A model generated the notes under the pieces. The model had not been told where the DNA came from. It did not search any database and saw only the letters and a list, made by a program, of their open reading frames with translations. This document shows, piece after piece, positions 18,076 through 24,837 of a DNA stretch of 64,000 nt. Every line of letters begins with the position of its first letter. Within the stretch, counting starts at the first letter, position 1. The translations under genes and the position numbers were made by a program. Source of the stretch: Rhizobium sp. J15 (GTDB taxonomy: Bacteria > Pseudomonadota > Alphaproteobacteria > Rhizobiales > Rhizobiaceae); the NCBI RefSeq assembly GCF_002531825.1, contig NZ_NWSX01000021.1, positions 28,459 to 92,458 on the forward strand. Reading direction: 5' to 3'.

Positions 18076-19476
18076 ATGACTCTTTCCAAATCGCAAAATG
18101 GCGCATGGCTGGCATTGCTGCTGCTCTGCACCGCCAATTTCCTCGACGCCATGGACGTCTCCACGATCGGCGTCGCGCTCCCGGCCATCCAGGCCGAACT
18201 CGGCATGGAGGCGACATCGCTGCAATGGACCGTCAGCGCCTATGTGCTCGGCTACGGCGGCTTCCTGCTGCTCGGCGGTCGGGTCGCCGATGTCTTCGGC
18301 CACCGGCGCGTCTTCCTCTGGTCGCTGGCGATCTTTGCCGCCGCCAGCATCGCCGGCGGCTTCGTCGATAGCGGGCCGACGCTGATCGCAGCCCGCCTGA
18401 TCAAGGGCATTGCCGCCGCCTTCACGGCGCCGGCAGCACTCGCCCTGCTGCTCTCCGTGTTCGGCGAAGGTACCGCGCGAGCGAAAGCGCTCGGCGTCTT
18501 CGCCTCCACCGGCGCCACCGGCTTCGTGCTCGGCATGGTGATCGGTGGTGCGGCGACGGTGTTCAGCTGGCGGGCAACGCTTGTCATGGGCGCGCCCGTC
18601 GCCATCCTGACGCTCGTTCTTGCGCCGCTGGCGCTGCCGGCCGATCCGAAAAGGACGGGACCGCGGCCCGCCTTCGACTGGGCCGGCGCCCTGACGATCA
18701 CGCCAGGGCTGCTGCTCTTCGTCTTCGGCATCACCAATGCCGCAGCCGCCGGCTGGCAGGCTTTCCCGACCTGGGCTTCGCTGCTGGCGTCGCTGGTGCT
18801 GATCCTGCTGTTTCTCGCAGTCGAAGCACGCCATGCCGATCCGATGGTGCCGCTCGGCATGTTCCGCCGGGCCAAGCTCCGGCATGCCAATGCGATTGCC
18901 GCCCTGTTCCAGGGCGCTTATGTCGGCTTCCAGTTCCTGGCGACGCTCTATTATCAGAACGTCATAGGGTGGTCGGCCTTCACGACCGGTTTCTGCTTCG
19001 CGCTTGGCGGCGTCTTCGTGATGTTCCTGGCGCCACGCTTTGCGAGCGTCGCGCAGAACCGCGGCGCCACCGGACTGATGGCGGCAGGTGTCGGCTTGCA
19101 AGCGTTCAGCTACATCTTCTGGGTCGCCGCGGTCGGACATGTGGACCCGATCCTGCTCGTCATCTTCTCGCAGATCCCGCTCGGCCTCGGCTACGCCATG
19201 ACCTACCCCTCGGTGCAGGTCGCTGCCCTTTCCGACGTGGAGGACGACAAGTCGGGGCTCGCCTCCGGGCTGCTCTTCGCCTCCTTCCAGATCGGCGGCG
19301 GCATCGTGCTTGCGGCCGCCTCCGCCGTCTTCGGCGCATCGCCGCATTTCGGCTGGGATCCCTACTTCGCCGGCATCGCCTTCGTAGGCTTGCTTGCGGT
19401 TGCGATCACCCTGCTCGCGGCTGCCGGTCCCCGCAAATCGACCGCCAGACCCGCAGCCTACCAGCCGGCGGAATGA
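18076..19476 (+). CDS. DHA2-family MFS drug exporter (14 helices)
   Basis: 466 residues with about 14 hydrophobic segments. Motif A is GGRVADVFGHRRVF, the N-terminal NFLDAMDVSTIGVALPAI carries the DHA family motif D1 acid, and motif C-like GATGFVLGMVIGG is in helix 5. Divergent from the LysR regulator. A hairpin at 19485-19509 follows the stop. Substrate unknown. Confidence 0.92.
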   Translation: MTLSKSQNGAWLALLLLCTANFLDAMDVSTIGVALPAIQAELGMEATSLQWTVSAYVLGYGGFLLLGGRVADVFGHRRVFLWSLAIFAAASIAGGFVDSGPTLIAARLIKGIAAAFTAPAALALLLSVFGEGTARAKALGVFASTGATGFVLGMVIGGAATVFSWRATLVMGAPVAILTLVLAPLALPADPKRTGPRPAFDWAGALTITPGLLLFVFGITNAAAAGWQAFPTWASLLASLVLILLFLAVEARHADPMVPLGMFRRAKLRHANAIAALFQGAYVGFQFLATLYYQNVIGWSAFTTGFCFALGGVFVMFLAPRFASVAQNRGATGLMAAGVGLQAFSYIFWVAAVGHVDPILLVIFSQIPLGLGYAMTYPSVQVAALSDVEDDKSGLASGLLFASFQIGGGIVLAAASAVFGASPHFGWDPYFAGIAFVGLLAVAITLLAAAGPRKSTARPAAYQPAE

Positions 19477-19484
19477 CCGCCATC

Positions 19485-19509
19485 GGCCCGCACCCGAGAG
19501 GTGCGGGCC
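19485..19509 (+). terminator. Strong hairpin after the DHA2 exporter gene
   Basis: Perfect 10-bp stem GGCCCGCACC / GGTGCGGGCC with a 5-nt loop, 9 nt after the stop. The T-run is weak (TTCATG), so it may be a stabiliser or a poor terminator. Confidence 0.65.
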
Positions 19510-19648
19510 TTCATGATTGCACGCGTGATCGGCGGCGAGAATCCCGTTGTGTTGCCGGGAGGAAAGGCGCATGATCCCGCCTTCGGCAGCTATAGCACGG
19601 GCGCTGCCGACGAGGGTTCATACCCTAGCCCCGACGAAAGGAGGACCG

Positions 19649-19945
19649 ATGTCTTCCACCTCCGAAAAGCCATATCTTACGTCATCCGATCTCGACATGC
19701 TCCAGTCCGTGCTCGATGACGCCGGTTACCAAGCCAAGATCGTGATCGACGACGGAGCGAACTTCAATGTGGCGGCGACGCTCCTGATCAAGCTCTTCCA
19801 GGAGGGCGTAACGTCTCCAGAGATGCTTTCGCTGGCACTCGAACACCACTTCGGCAAGCTGAAGAAGCCGCCGAAGCCGATAACGCCCGTCTACGACCGA
19901 TATGCGATACAGGGATTGCCACGCGAAAGGCGCGCCGCCAGCTAA
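19649..19945 (+). CDS. 98-residue small protein, member of a two-copy local family
   Basis: Soluble protein with a core (SSDLDMLQSVLDDAGYQ ... NVAATLLIKLFQEGVTSPEML) that matches the 68-residue protein at 29060-29266 over about 55 residues in spacing and hydrophobic positions. A perfect AAAGGAGG lies 5 nt before the ATG, which fixes this start against upstream in-frame codons. No domain name known to me. The C-terminal tail is basic and ends RERRAAS. A rhizobial repeat begins at the stop codon. Confidence 0.8.
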   Translation: MSSTSEKPYLTSSDLDMLQSVLDDAGYQAKIVIDDGANFNVAATLLIKLFQEGVTSPEMLSLALEHHFGKLKKPPKPITPVYDRYAIQGLPRERRAAS

Positions 19946-20027
19946 AGCATGTCGCGCAAAAGTGTGCAGCGGTTTTCCCGGGCAAAGCGTAAAGCGCTTT
20001 TGCGGCAACGACATGCGTTAAAACAAA
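19944..20027. repeat. Rhizobial palindromic intergenic repeat (RIME-like)
   Basis: Bounded by GCATGTCG (19947-19954) and CGACATGC (20009-20016), with the characteristic run CGCAAAAGTGTGCAGCGGTTTT inside, split here: CGCAAAAGTG then TGCAGCGGTTTT. An inner pair AAAGCG/CGCTTT makes a second stem. This is the type of dispersed element found between genes throughout Rhizobium and Agrobacterium chromosomes. It starts at the stop of the preceding gene and may supply its mRNA 3' end. Confidence 0.65.
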
Positions 20028-20130
20028 GAGCCGGCGCACTGTTCGGCAGCAAGAATTGCGCTGCGGACCAATGAGCGAACACGGCGCAGACCGCAGCTCA
20101 TAATTTCGTCTGAACAGAGGAGATCGATCC

Positions 20131-20277
20131 ATGGCCAAAGGACAGCTGAGAAGCAATCGCGAGGTTCGGAAACCGAAGAAAGACAAGCTGGCGCCGAAGA
20201 CGGCAGGGACATTCGCAAGCCAGATGAAGACAGCCGCCCAAACCGCTCCGCACGGAAGCAGCGCGCCGAAGAAATAA
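20131..20277 (+). CDS. 48-residue basic small protein
   Basis: Lys/Arg-rich short gene starting MAKGQLRSNREVRKPKKDK and ending SSAPKK. AGAGGAG lies about 8 nt before the ATG and a strong hairpin (20327-20348) follows. Similar short basic proteins with a KGQLRSNREVRKPKK-type start occur in rhizobia as conserved hypotheticals (from memory, not checked). The charge suggests nucleic-acid or ribosome association, which is inference only. Confidence 0.68.
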   Translation: MAKGQLRSNREVRKPKKDKLAPKTAGTFASQMKTAAQTAPHGSSAPKK

Positions 20278-20326
20278 CGCGATCCCCGAACCTGATCATC
20301 GAAGCAGTTTGAGCCGCGGTTTGCAT

Positions 20327-20348
20327 GTCGCCCCGCTTTTGGGGCGAC
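20327..20348. terminator. Hairpin between convergent genes
   Basis: Perfect 8-bp stem GTCGCCCC / GGGGCGAC around GCTTTT, between the 48-residue gene (plus) and the SDR gene (minus). Probably a shared terminator, although a T-run is lacking. Confidence 0.55.
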
Positions 20349-20365
20349 GCGCAATACGGGCAGCG

Positions 20366-21280
20366 TCACCGATAACCCGTCACATCGGCCGGCTTGCCCG
20401 CCTCCTGGACCTCGGTCAGGTAGCGCCAGCAATCCGGCCGCGAACCGTCGATATCGTCGAAGCCATAGGCCTTGGCCATTGCGCCGCTCGAAAGCGACTG
20501 GCCGTTCCAGCGGGCGCGATCGGGATCGGCGGCGATCGCCGCGACGGCGCGGCCGAGGAAGCGCGGCGTTTCGGAAATGGCGAAGTGCGGCTGTGCCTTG
20601 GTCGCGTCGCGCCAGTTGTCCTCGCGCACACCATAAGCTTCCAGCATCATTTCGGAGCGCAGCCAGCCGGGCGTGATCGAAACGGCAGTGGCGCCGTGTT
20701 TCGCCAAATCCTGCGCATGCGCCCAGGCCATGCGGGTGACGCTCGTCTTGACGAGATCGTAGAAAGGCGAAAGCCGGTAATGGGTGGCATTGTATTCGGC
20801 GGTGCCGTCGGTCACCTCCACCAGCAAGCCGCCTGGCCGTTCGATCATCAGCGGCAGGGCGTAATGGGCGGTGATCAGATGCGTTTCGATGCCGAGTTGC
20901 AGCATGCGCAGGCCCTTGTCCAGCGAATGCTCCCAGACAGCCTTGTCCCATTCGAACAGTTTCTCGCAGCCCCAGATGTCGTTGACGAGGATATCGAGCC
21001 GGCCGGCCTCGCGGCGAATGCGAGCAACCAGCGCTTCGACCTCCTGCTTGACGAGGTGATCCACGCGCACCGCAATGCCCCTGCCGCCCGCCAATGTGAC
21101 CAGTTCGGCGGTCTCCTCGATCGTCTCCGGTCGCTGATATTCGGATTGCCGGGCGCGTGTCGTGCGCCCCGTGACGTAAACGGTCGCGCCGGCCGCGCCG
21201 AGTTCCACCGCAATGCCGCGGCCTGCGCCGCGCGTCGCACCTGCGACCAAGGCCACTTTATCCCGCAAGTCTGCTGTCAC
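20366..21280 (-). CDS. Short-chain dehydrogenase/reductase
   Basis: About 304 residues. Cofactor motif VALVAGATRGAGRGIA (TGxxxGxG), NNAG-like LDILVNDIWG, and an active site in which the usual YxxxK is YRLSPFYDLVKTSVTRMA (Tyr and Lys present in FYDLVK). This atypical-spacing group is common in rhizobia. The GTG at 21280 is preferred because GGAGG lies 8 nt upstream; an earlier GTG at 21295 has none. Divergent from a tetR gene with an operator between them. Confidence 0.88.
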   Translation of the reverse strand: MTADLRDKVALVAGATRGAGRGIAVELGAAGATVYVTGRTTRARQSEYQRPETIEETAELVTLAGGRGIAVRVDHLVKQEVEALVARIRREAGRLDILVNDIWGCEKLFEWDKAVWEHSLDKGLRMLQLGIETHLITAHYALPLMIERPGGLLVEVTDGTAEYNATHYRLSPFYDLVKTSVTRMAWAHAQDLAKHGATAVSITPGWLRSEMMLEAYGVREDNWRDATKAQPHFAISETPRFLGRAVAAIAADPDRARWNGQSLSSGAMAKAYGFDDIDGSRPDCWRYLTEVQEAGKPADVTGYR

Positions 21281-21345
21281 TCCTTTATCCTCCACGCTAG
21301 AACGGCTGGAAGGGCCGGACCATGATTGACGCCCTATTGAATATA

Positions 21346-21359
21346 AACGAACGTTCGTT
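21346..21359. promoter_or_regulatory. Putative TetR operator AACGAACGTTCGTT
   Basis: Perfect 14-bp palindrome in the 109-nt region between the divergent SDR and tetR genes, within an AT-rich stretch fit for overlapping promoters. It contains the AACG...CGTT half-sites common for TetR proteins. Confidence 0.65.
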
Positions 21360-21389
21360 CATATTTATGACGAATGCAAGAGGAATTTC

Positions 21390-21950
21390 ATGCCGCGCCA
21401 CCGCACGCTTTCCGATGAACAGCTTCTCGCCATGGTGCTGGCGCTGATCCACGCCGAGGGGCCGGATGCGGCGACCTTTGCGGCGGTGGCGAAAGCCAGC
21501 GGCCTTTCCGGCTCGACGCTGGTGCAACGGTTTGCGACGAAGGCGGCGATGCTGCGCGCGGCATTGCTCCATGCCTGGGACAGGCTGGACGCGGAAACGG
21601 CGCGGCTCGCCGAGGCCGTTCCGAAGACCCCGGAGGGCGCCGTCGCGCTGCTCGTCGGCCTGTCGCAGGATTACGGCGACAATGCCGCCGCCTATGGCGA
21701 AGGTTTGCTGGTGCTTCGTGAGGATTTTCGCGATCCGGTGCTGCGTACGCGGGGTGCTGCCTGGGGAACGGCTCTGACGGCGGCGATTGCCCGCTGTTTC
21801 GGATCGGCGAAGGCGCCGGAGACCATCGCCCGGCTGATGCTGTCGCAGTGGCAGGGCTCGCTCACCTGGTGGGGTTTTGGCTCGGAAGGACCAGTGGACG
21901 CCTATGTGGAGACGGAGCTGCGGCGCTTCCTCGCCGTGGTGAAACCCTGA
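21390..21950 (+). CDS. TetR-family regulator
   Basis: 186 residues. The N-terminal helix-turn-helix (ATFAAVAKASGLSGSTLVQRFATKAAMLRAAL, about 30-60) is a variant of the TetR signature with LVQRF in place of LYYHF. The C-terminal domain is Trp-rich (QWQGSLTWWGFGSEG). It lies divergent from the SDR gene and probably represses it and itself through the palindrome at 21346-21359. Confidence 0.88.
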   Translation: MPRHRTLSDEQLLAMVLALIHAEGPDAATFAAVAKASGLSGSTLVQRFATKAAMLRAALLHAWDRLDAETARLAEAVPKTPEGAVALLVGLSQDYGDNAAAYGEGLLVLREDFRDPVLRTRGAAWGTALTAAIARCFGSAKAPETIARLMLSQWQGSLTWWGFGSEGPVDAYVETELRRFLAVVKP

Positions 21951-21965
21951 ACTGCCGTGCTACGC

Positions 21966-22592
21966 CTAATAGGCCGTGACGATCATGGCCTGGATAAAAT
22001 AAAGCAGAGCGGCGGTCACGCCGATCGTCACCGTTGTCAGCAGCAGCCCAATCAGGGTGACGAGCCCGTCGCGCTCCATCAAGGCGACCGCCAGGACCAC
22101 CAGCGAGAATACCGGCAGGATATTGCCGAAGGGGATCGGCAGCGCGATCACCACCGCGAGCAGGAAGACGGGAATGCCGAGAAGCACCTGCACCATCGGG
22201 CCTGTGAGCGCCTTCAGCCGGCCGGCGCGGACCACCTTCTCCACCCGGGCAATGACGGGAACCGCGTGACGCACGACCAGATCGAGCGCTGTCAGGGAGA
22301 CCTGGCGATTCCTGATGACGGCGGGCAGCCACACCTTCCGGCCACCCGCGACGATCTGGAGGGAGACCAGCGCAAGCGCGGTGCCGAACACCATTCCGAA
22401 CGGACCGGGAATCGGCGTCAGCGCCGGGATTGCCAGGAAGAGGATGGTGAAGGCGATGCTGGTCCTGCCCATCGTTTCCAGTGCCTCGCCGATGGAGAGG
22501 CCGCCTTTCTCCCGGGCAAGCTCCAGCATCTCCCGGAGCCGCGCGGTGGCCATCCCTTGGGATGGCCGTGCACTTCCGTTTCGATCAGACAT
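21966..22592 (-). CDS. Exopolysaccharide synthesis ExoD-family membrane protein
   Basis: About 208 residues. Cytoplasmic start (LREMLELAREKGGLSIGEALETMGR) then several hydrophobic helices (IAFTILFLAIPALTPIPGP, VLLGIPVFLLAVVIALPIPFG, LLLTTVTIGVTAALLYFI), the ExoD pattern. ExoD in S. meliloti affects exopolysaccharide, alkali tolerance and nodule invasion (established there). It follows the 100-residue gene by 26 nt and lies downstream of terC on the same strand, a likely three-gene unit. The exact start is uncertain because the ribosome binding site is weak. Confidence 0.87.
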   Translation of the reverse strand: MSDRNGSARPSQGMATARLREMLELAREKGGLSIGEALETMGRTSIAFTILFLAIPALTPIPGPFGMVFGTALALVSLQIVAGGRKVWLPAVIRNRQVSLTALDLVVRHAVPVIARVEKVVRAGRLKALTGPMVQVLLGIPVFLLAVVIALPIPFGNILPVFSLVVLAVALMERDGLVTLIGLLLTTVTIGVTAALLYFIQAMIVTAY

Positions 22593-22618
22593 TAAAAGCC
22601 CATTCCAGCTGGTATCCG

Positions 22619-22921
22619 TCACGCATCTCCATCGGCCCCCTTCAGGACGCCGATCAGGGTTGCGCATTGCGGATCCCTCGCATCGAGAAGCTCGGCCGGC
22701 GACGTATGGCCGATCGCCATGCTGACGACGGTGGCCGCAGCCCAGCCGTAATCGTCCGCGGCGCGCTTGATGAGCTGCGGCCCCTGGGATGTCAGGCAGG
22801 CCTGGGACTGGCTGACAATTTCGGCGGGAAGCCGGGCACGCTCAACCTGTTCCTGTATCTGGGCGTGCAAGGGATCGACGACGAACAGGGCAAAAATCCA
22901 GCCGATGAAATCCGAGATCAT
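22619..22921 (-). CDS. Small exported or membrane-tethered protein, unknown
   Basis: 100 residues. The first 20 are hydrophobic (MISDFIGWIFALFVVDPLHA), either an anchor or a signal peptide with an HAQ cleavage site. The rest is soluble with two Cys (QACLTSQG, DPQCATLIG). GGAGG lies 9 nt before ATG. It sits between terC (29 nt) and exoD (26 nt), so it is probably cotranscribed. No family recognised. Confidence 0.72.
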   Translation of the reverse strand: MISDFIGWIFALFVVDPLHAQIQEQVERARLPAEIVSQSQACLTSQGPQLIKRAADDYGWAAATVVSMAIGHTSPAELLDARDPQCATLIGVLKGADGDA

Positions 22922-22950
22922 ATCTGTTTCCCTCCTTGGCTAACGCTTTT

Positions 22951-23946
22951 CTACAGCGTCTGTTCAGACGGTTGCTGCGGATCGCGCGTCTTGATGAGGC
23001 TCCAGACCACGCCCGAGGCGATGATCGCGAAGGTGATCCCAAGCGAGAGAGCAGCCGGGAATTTTTCCAGGCCCAGCAGATCCGCGAGGAAGATCTTCGA
23101 GCCGATGAAGACCAGCACGATGGCAAGTGCGGGCTTCAGGTAGCGGAAGCGATGGATCATCGCCGCGAGCGCGAAATAGAGCGCGCGAAGACCGAGGATC
23201 GCGAAGATGTTCGAGGTGTAGACGATGAACGGATCGGTGGTGATCGCGAAGATCGCGGGGACCGAATCGACGGCGAAGATGACATCGGCCACTTCGACCA
23301 TCACCAGCGCCATGAAGAGCGGCGTGATGAACCAGGTCGTCTTGCCCGTCGCCGGATGCGCCTTTTTGACGAAGAACCGCTCGCCGTGATGCTCCTCGGT
23401 GACGTTGAAGCGGTTGCGCATGAAGCGAACGAGCACGTTCTTCGAGACATCGGGCTCAGCTTCCTTGACGACCAGCATCTTGATGCCGGTCGCGATCAGG
23501 AAGGCGGCGAAGATATAAAGAACCCAGGCGAATTCGGCGACCAGCGTCGCGCCGACGCCGATCATGATGGCGCGCAGCACGATGACGCCGAGAATGCCCC
23601 AGAAGAGCACGCGGTGCTGATAGATGCGCGGCACGGCAAAGAAGGAGAAGATCAGGGCGATGACGAAGACGTTGTCGAGGGCGAGCGTCTTTTCAACGAC
23701 AAAGCCCGTCAGATAGGCAAGGCCGGGCTCCGAGCCGAGATACCACCATACCCAGCCGCCGAAGGCGAGGCCGAGCGTGATATAGAGAGCGGAAAGCTTG
23801 ACGCTTTCCCGGACGCCGATTTCCTTGTTCTGCTTATGAAGAATACCAAGGTCGAACGACAGGATGGCGATGACGAGGACGAAAAAGCTCGACCACATCC
23901 AGAGCGGCGTTCCCAGCCACTCGACGAACAAAAAAGAGAAATCCAA
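22951..23946 (-). CDS. TerC/Alx-family membrane protein
   Basis: About 331 residues with eight or nine helices. Family acids are visible in VIAILSFDLGILHK, KTLALDNVFVIALIFSFF and EVADVIFAVDSVPAIFAITTDPFIVYTSNIFAILGLRALYF. TerC/Alx proteins are linked to Mn2+ or other metal export and to alkaline and tellurite response. The TTG at 23946 is preferred over longer frames: it has AGGGGA about 6 nt upstream and begins LDFSFLFVEWLGTPLWMW, the natural N-terminus of the Alx group. That leaves a 233-nt structured leader. Confidence 0.88.
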   Translation of the reverse strand: MDFSFLFVEWLGTPLWMWSSFFVLVIAILSFDLGILHKQNKEIGVRESVKLSALYITLGLAFGGWVWWYLGSEPGLAYLTGFVVEKTLALDNVFVIALIFSFFAVPRIYQHRVLFWGILGVIVLRAIMIGVGATLVAEFAWVLYIFAAFLIATGIKMLVVKEAEPDVSKNVLVRFMRNRFNVTEEHHGERFFVKKAHPATGKTTWFITPLFMALVMVEVADVIFAVDSVPAIFAITTDPFIVYTSNIFAILGLRALYFALAAMIHRFRYLKPALAIVLVFIGSKIFLADLLGLEKFPAALSLGITFAIIASGVVWSLIKTRDPQQPSEQTL

Positions 23947-24179
23947 AGATGGTCCCCTATCGGCACGGGTTGTCGGAAAAAGGTCCGACATCGCAAGAGT
24001 GCCGAAGCTCTCGCCAGAGGGGCCCGGACCAGCGGGTCGCACCCCAGATGGGATCTCGCTTTTCAGGATTCAAGCAGCGGCCGACACCAATTTTTGCATG
24101 TGGCGGGGCTTTGAGTGTCCTAGCCCGAACGCCTCGCTCCCCGTGGGAAAGCCGGCTTGCGGCGCATGCAGACGCCGCC
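23947..24179 (-). promoter_or_regulatory. Structured 5' leader of terC, candidate riboswitch
   Basis: Read on the minus strand the leader holds several stems: a CGGGG/CCCCG pairing enclosing a GGCGTTCGGGC region at its 5' part, GCGAGAG/CTCTTGC (24014-23993) and TGTCGGA/TCCGACA (23990-23971), ending just before the AGGGGA ribosome binding site. TerC/Alx genes in many bacteria are preceded by the yybP-ykoY manganese riboswitch; I cannot confirm its core (GGGGAGUAGC and GCAAGAC) here, so the class is open. Confidence 0.4.
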
Positions 24180-24659
24180 CTATCCGTCTTGCGGATCGTC
24201 CTTGTCCTCGCCCACGGTCAGTGGCCAGTCGACGACGTAATCCTCGAGATCGTCGATATCGATCTCGTTTTCGTTGATCGTGCGGCCCCGCGCGGAAATA
24301 CCGGCGGCATGGACGGTTTCGGGATCGCCGGAAACAAGCGGATGCCACCAGTAGAGATCGCGGCCTTCGTTGATCAGCCGGTAGCCGCAGGTGGGCGGCA
24401 GCCAGGCGATATCAGGCACGTTCTCCTTCGTCAGCTGCACGCAATCCGGCACGAAATCCCAGCGGTTCTGGTAGCTGGAGCAACGACAGCTTTCGCCGTC
24501 GAGCAGCTTGCAGCTGACCGAGGTGAAATAGATATCGCCGCTATCCCATTCCTCGATCTTGTTGAGACAACAGAGGCCGCAGCCGTCGCAAAGGCTTTCC
24601 CACTCGGCGGGCGTCATTTCGGCAAGAGTCTTGCTCTTCCAGAAGGGTAGATCGTTCAT
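24180..24659 (-). CDS. YkgJ/YcgN-type cysteine-cluster protein (UPF0260)
   Basis: 159 residues. Conserved Cys clusters: LCDGCGLCCLNK near residue 22-33, SCKLLDGESCRCSSYQNR and PDCVQLT, then PPTCGYRL. The pattern predicts a metal-binding (Zn or Fe-S) site in a small cytoplasmic protein of unknown function. Start set at MNDLPFWKSKTLAEM, the conserved N-terminus of the family. It is upstream of terC on the same strand, separated by the leader. Confidence 0.9.
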   Translation of the reverse strand: MNDLPFWKSKTLAEMTPAEWESLCDGCGLCCLNKIEEWDSGDIYFTSVSCKLLDGESCRCSSYQNRWDFVPDCVQLTKENVPDIAWLPPTCGYRLINEGRDLYWWHPLVSGDPETVHAAGISARGRTINENEIDIDDLEDYVVDWPLTVGEDKDDPQDG

Positions 24660-24837
24660 CGTTCGTTTCTTGCAACAGCGGCCCGCAAATTCACGTGACC
24701 GCCGACGTATCTCTCTTGTTATCGGCTGAGAAATCAATCAATTCTTCAGCATACTCCTGGTATCGGAGATACCGGAGAGCTTTTCTGCCCCATGCGGGCC
24801 TCGCGCTTTCGTCACCTTCCGGCCGCCGGAACGACCG

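Noticed and set aside
17941..19572. 543-codon minus-strand frame opposite the DHA2 exporter
   Set aside because: Shadow frame rich in Glu, Gly and Arg with no domain; the plus-strand frame has fourteen helices and motif A.
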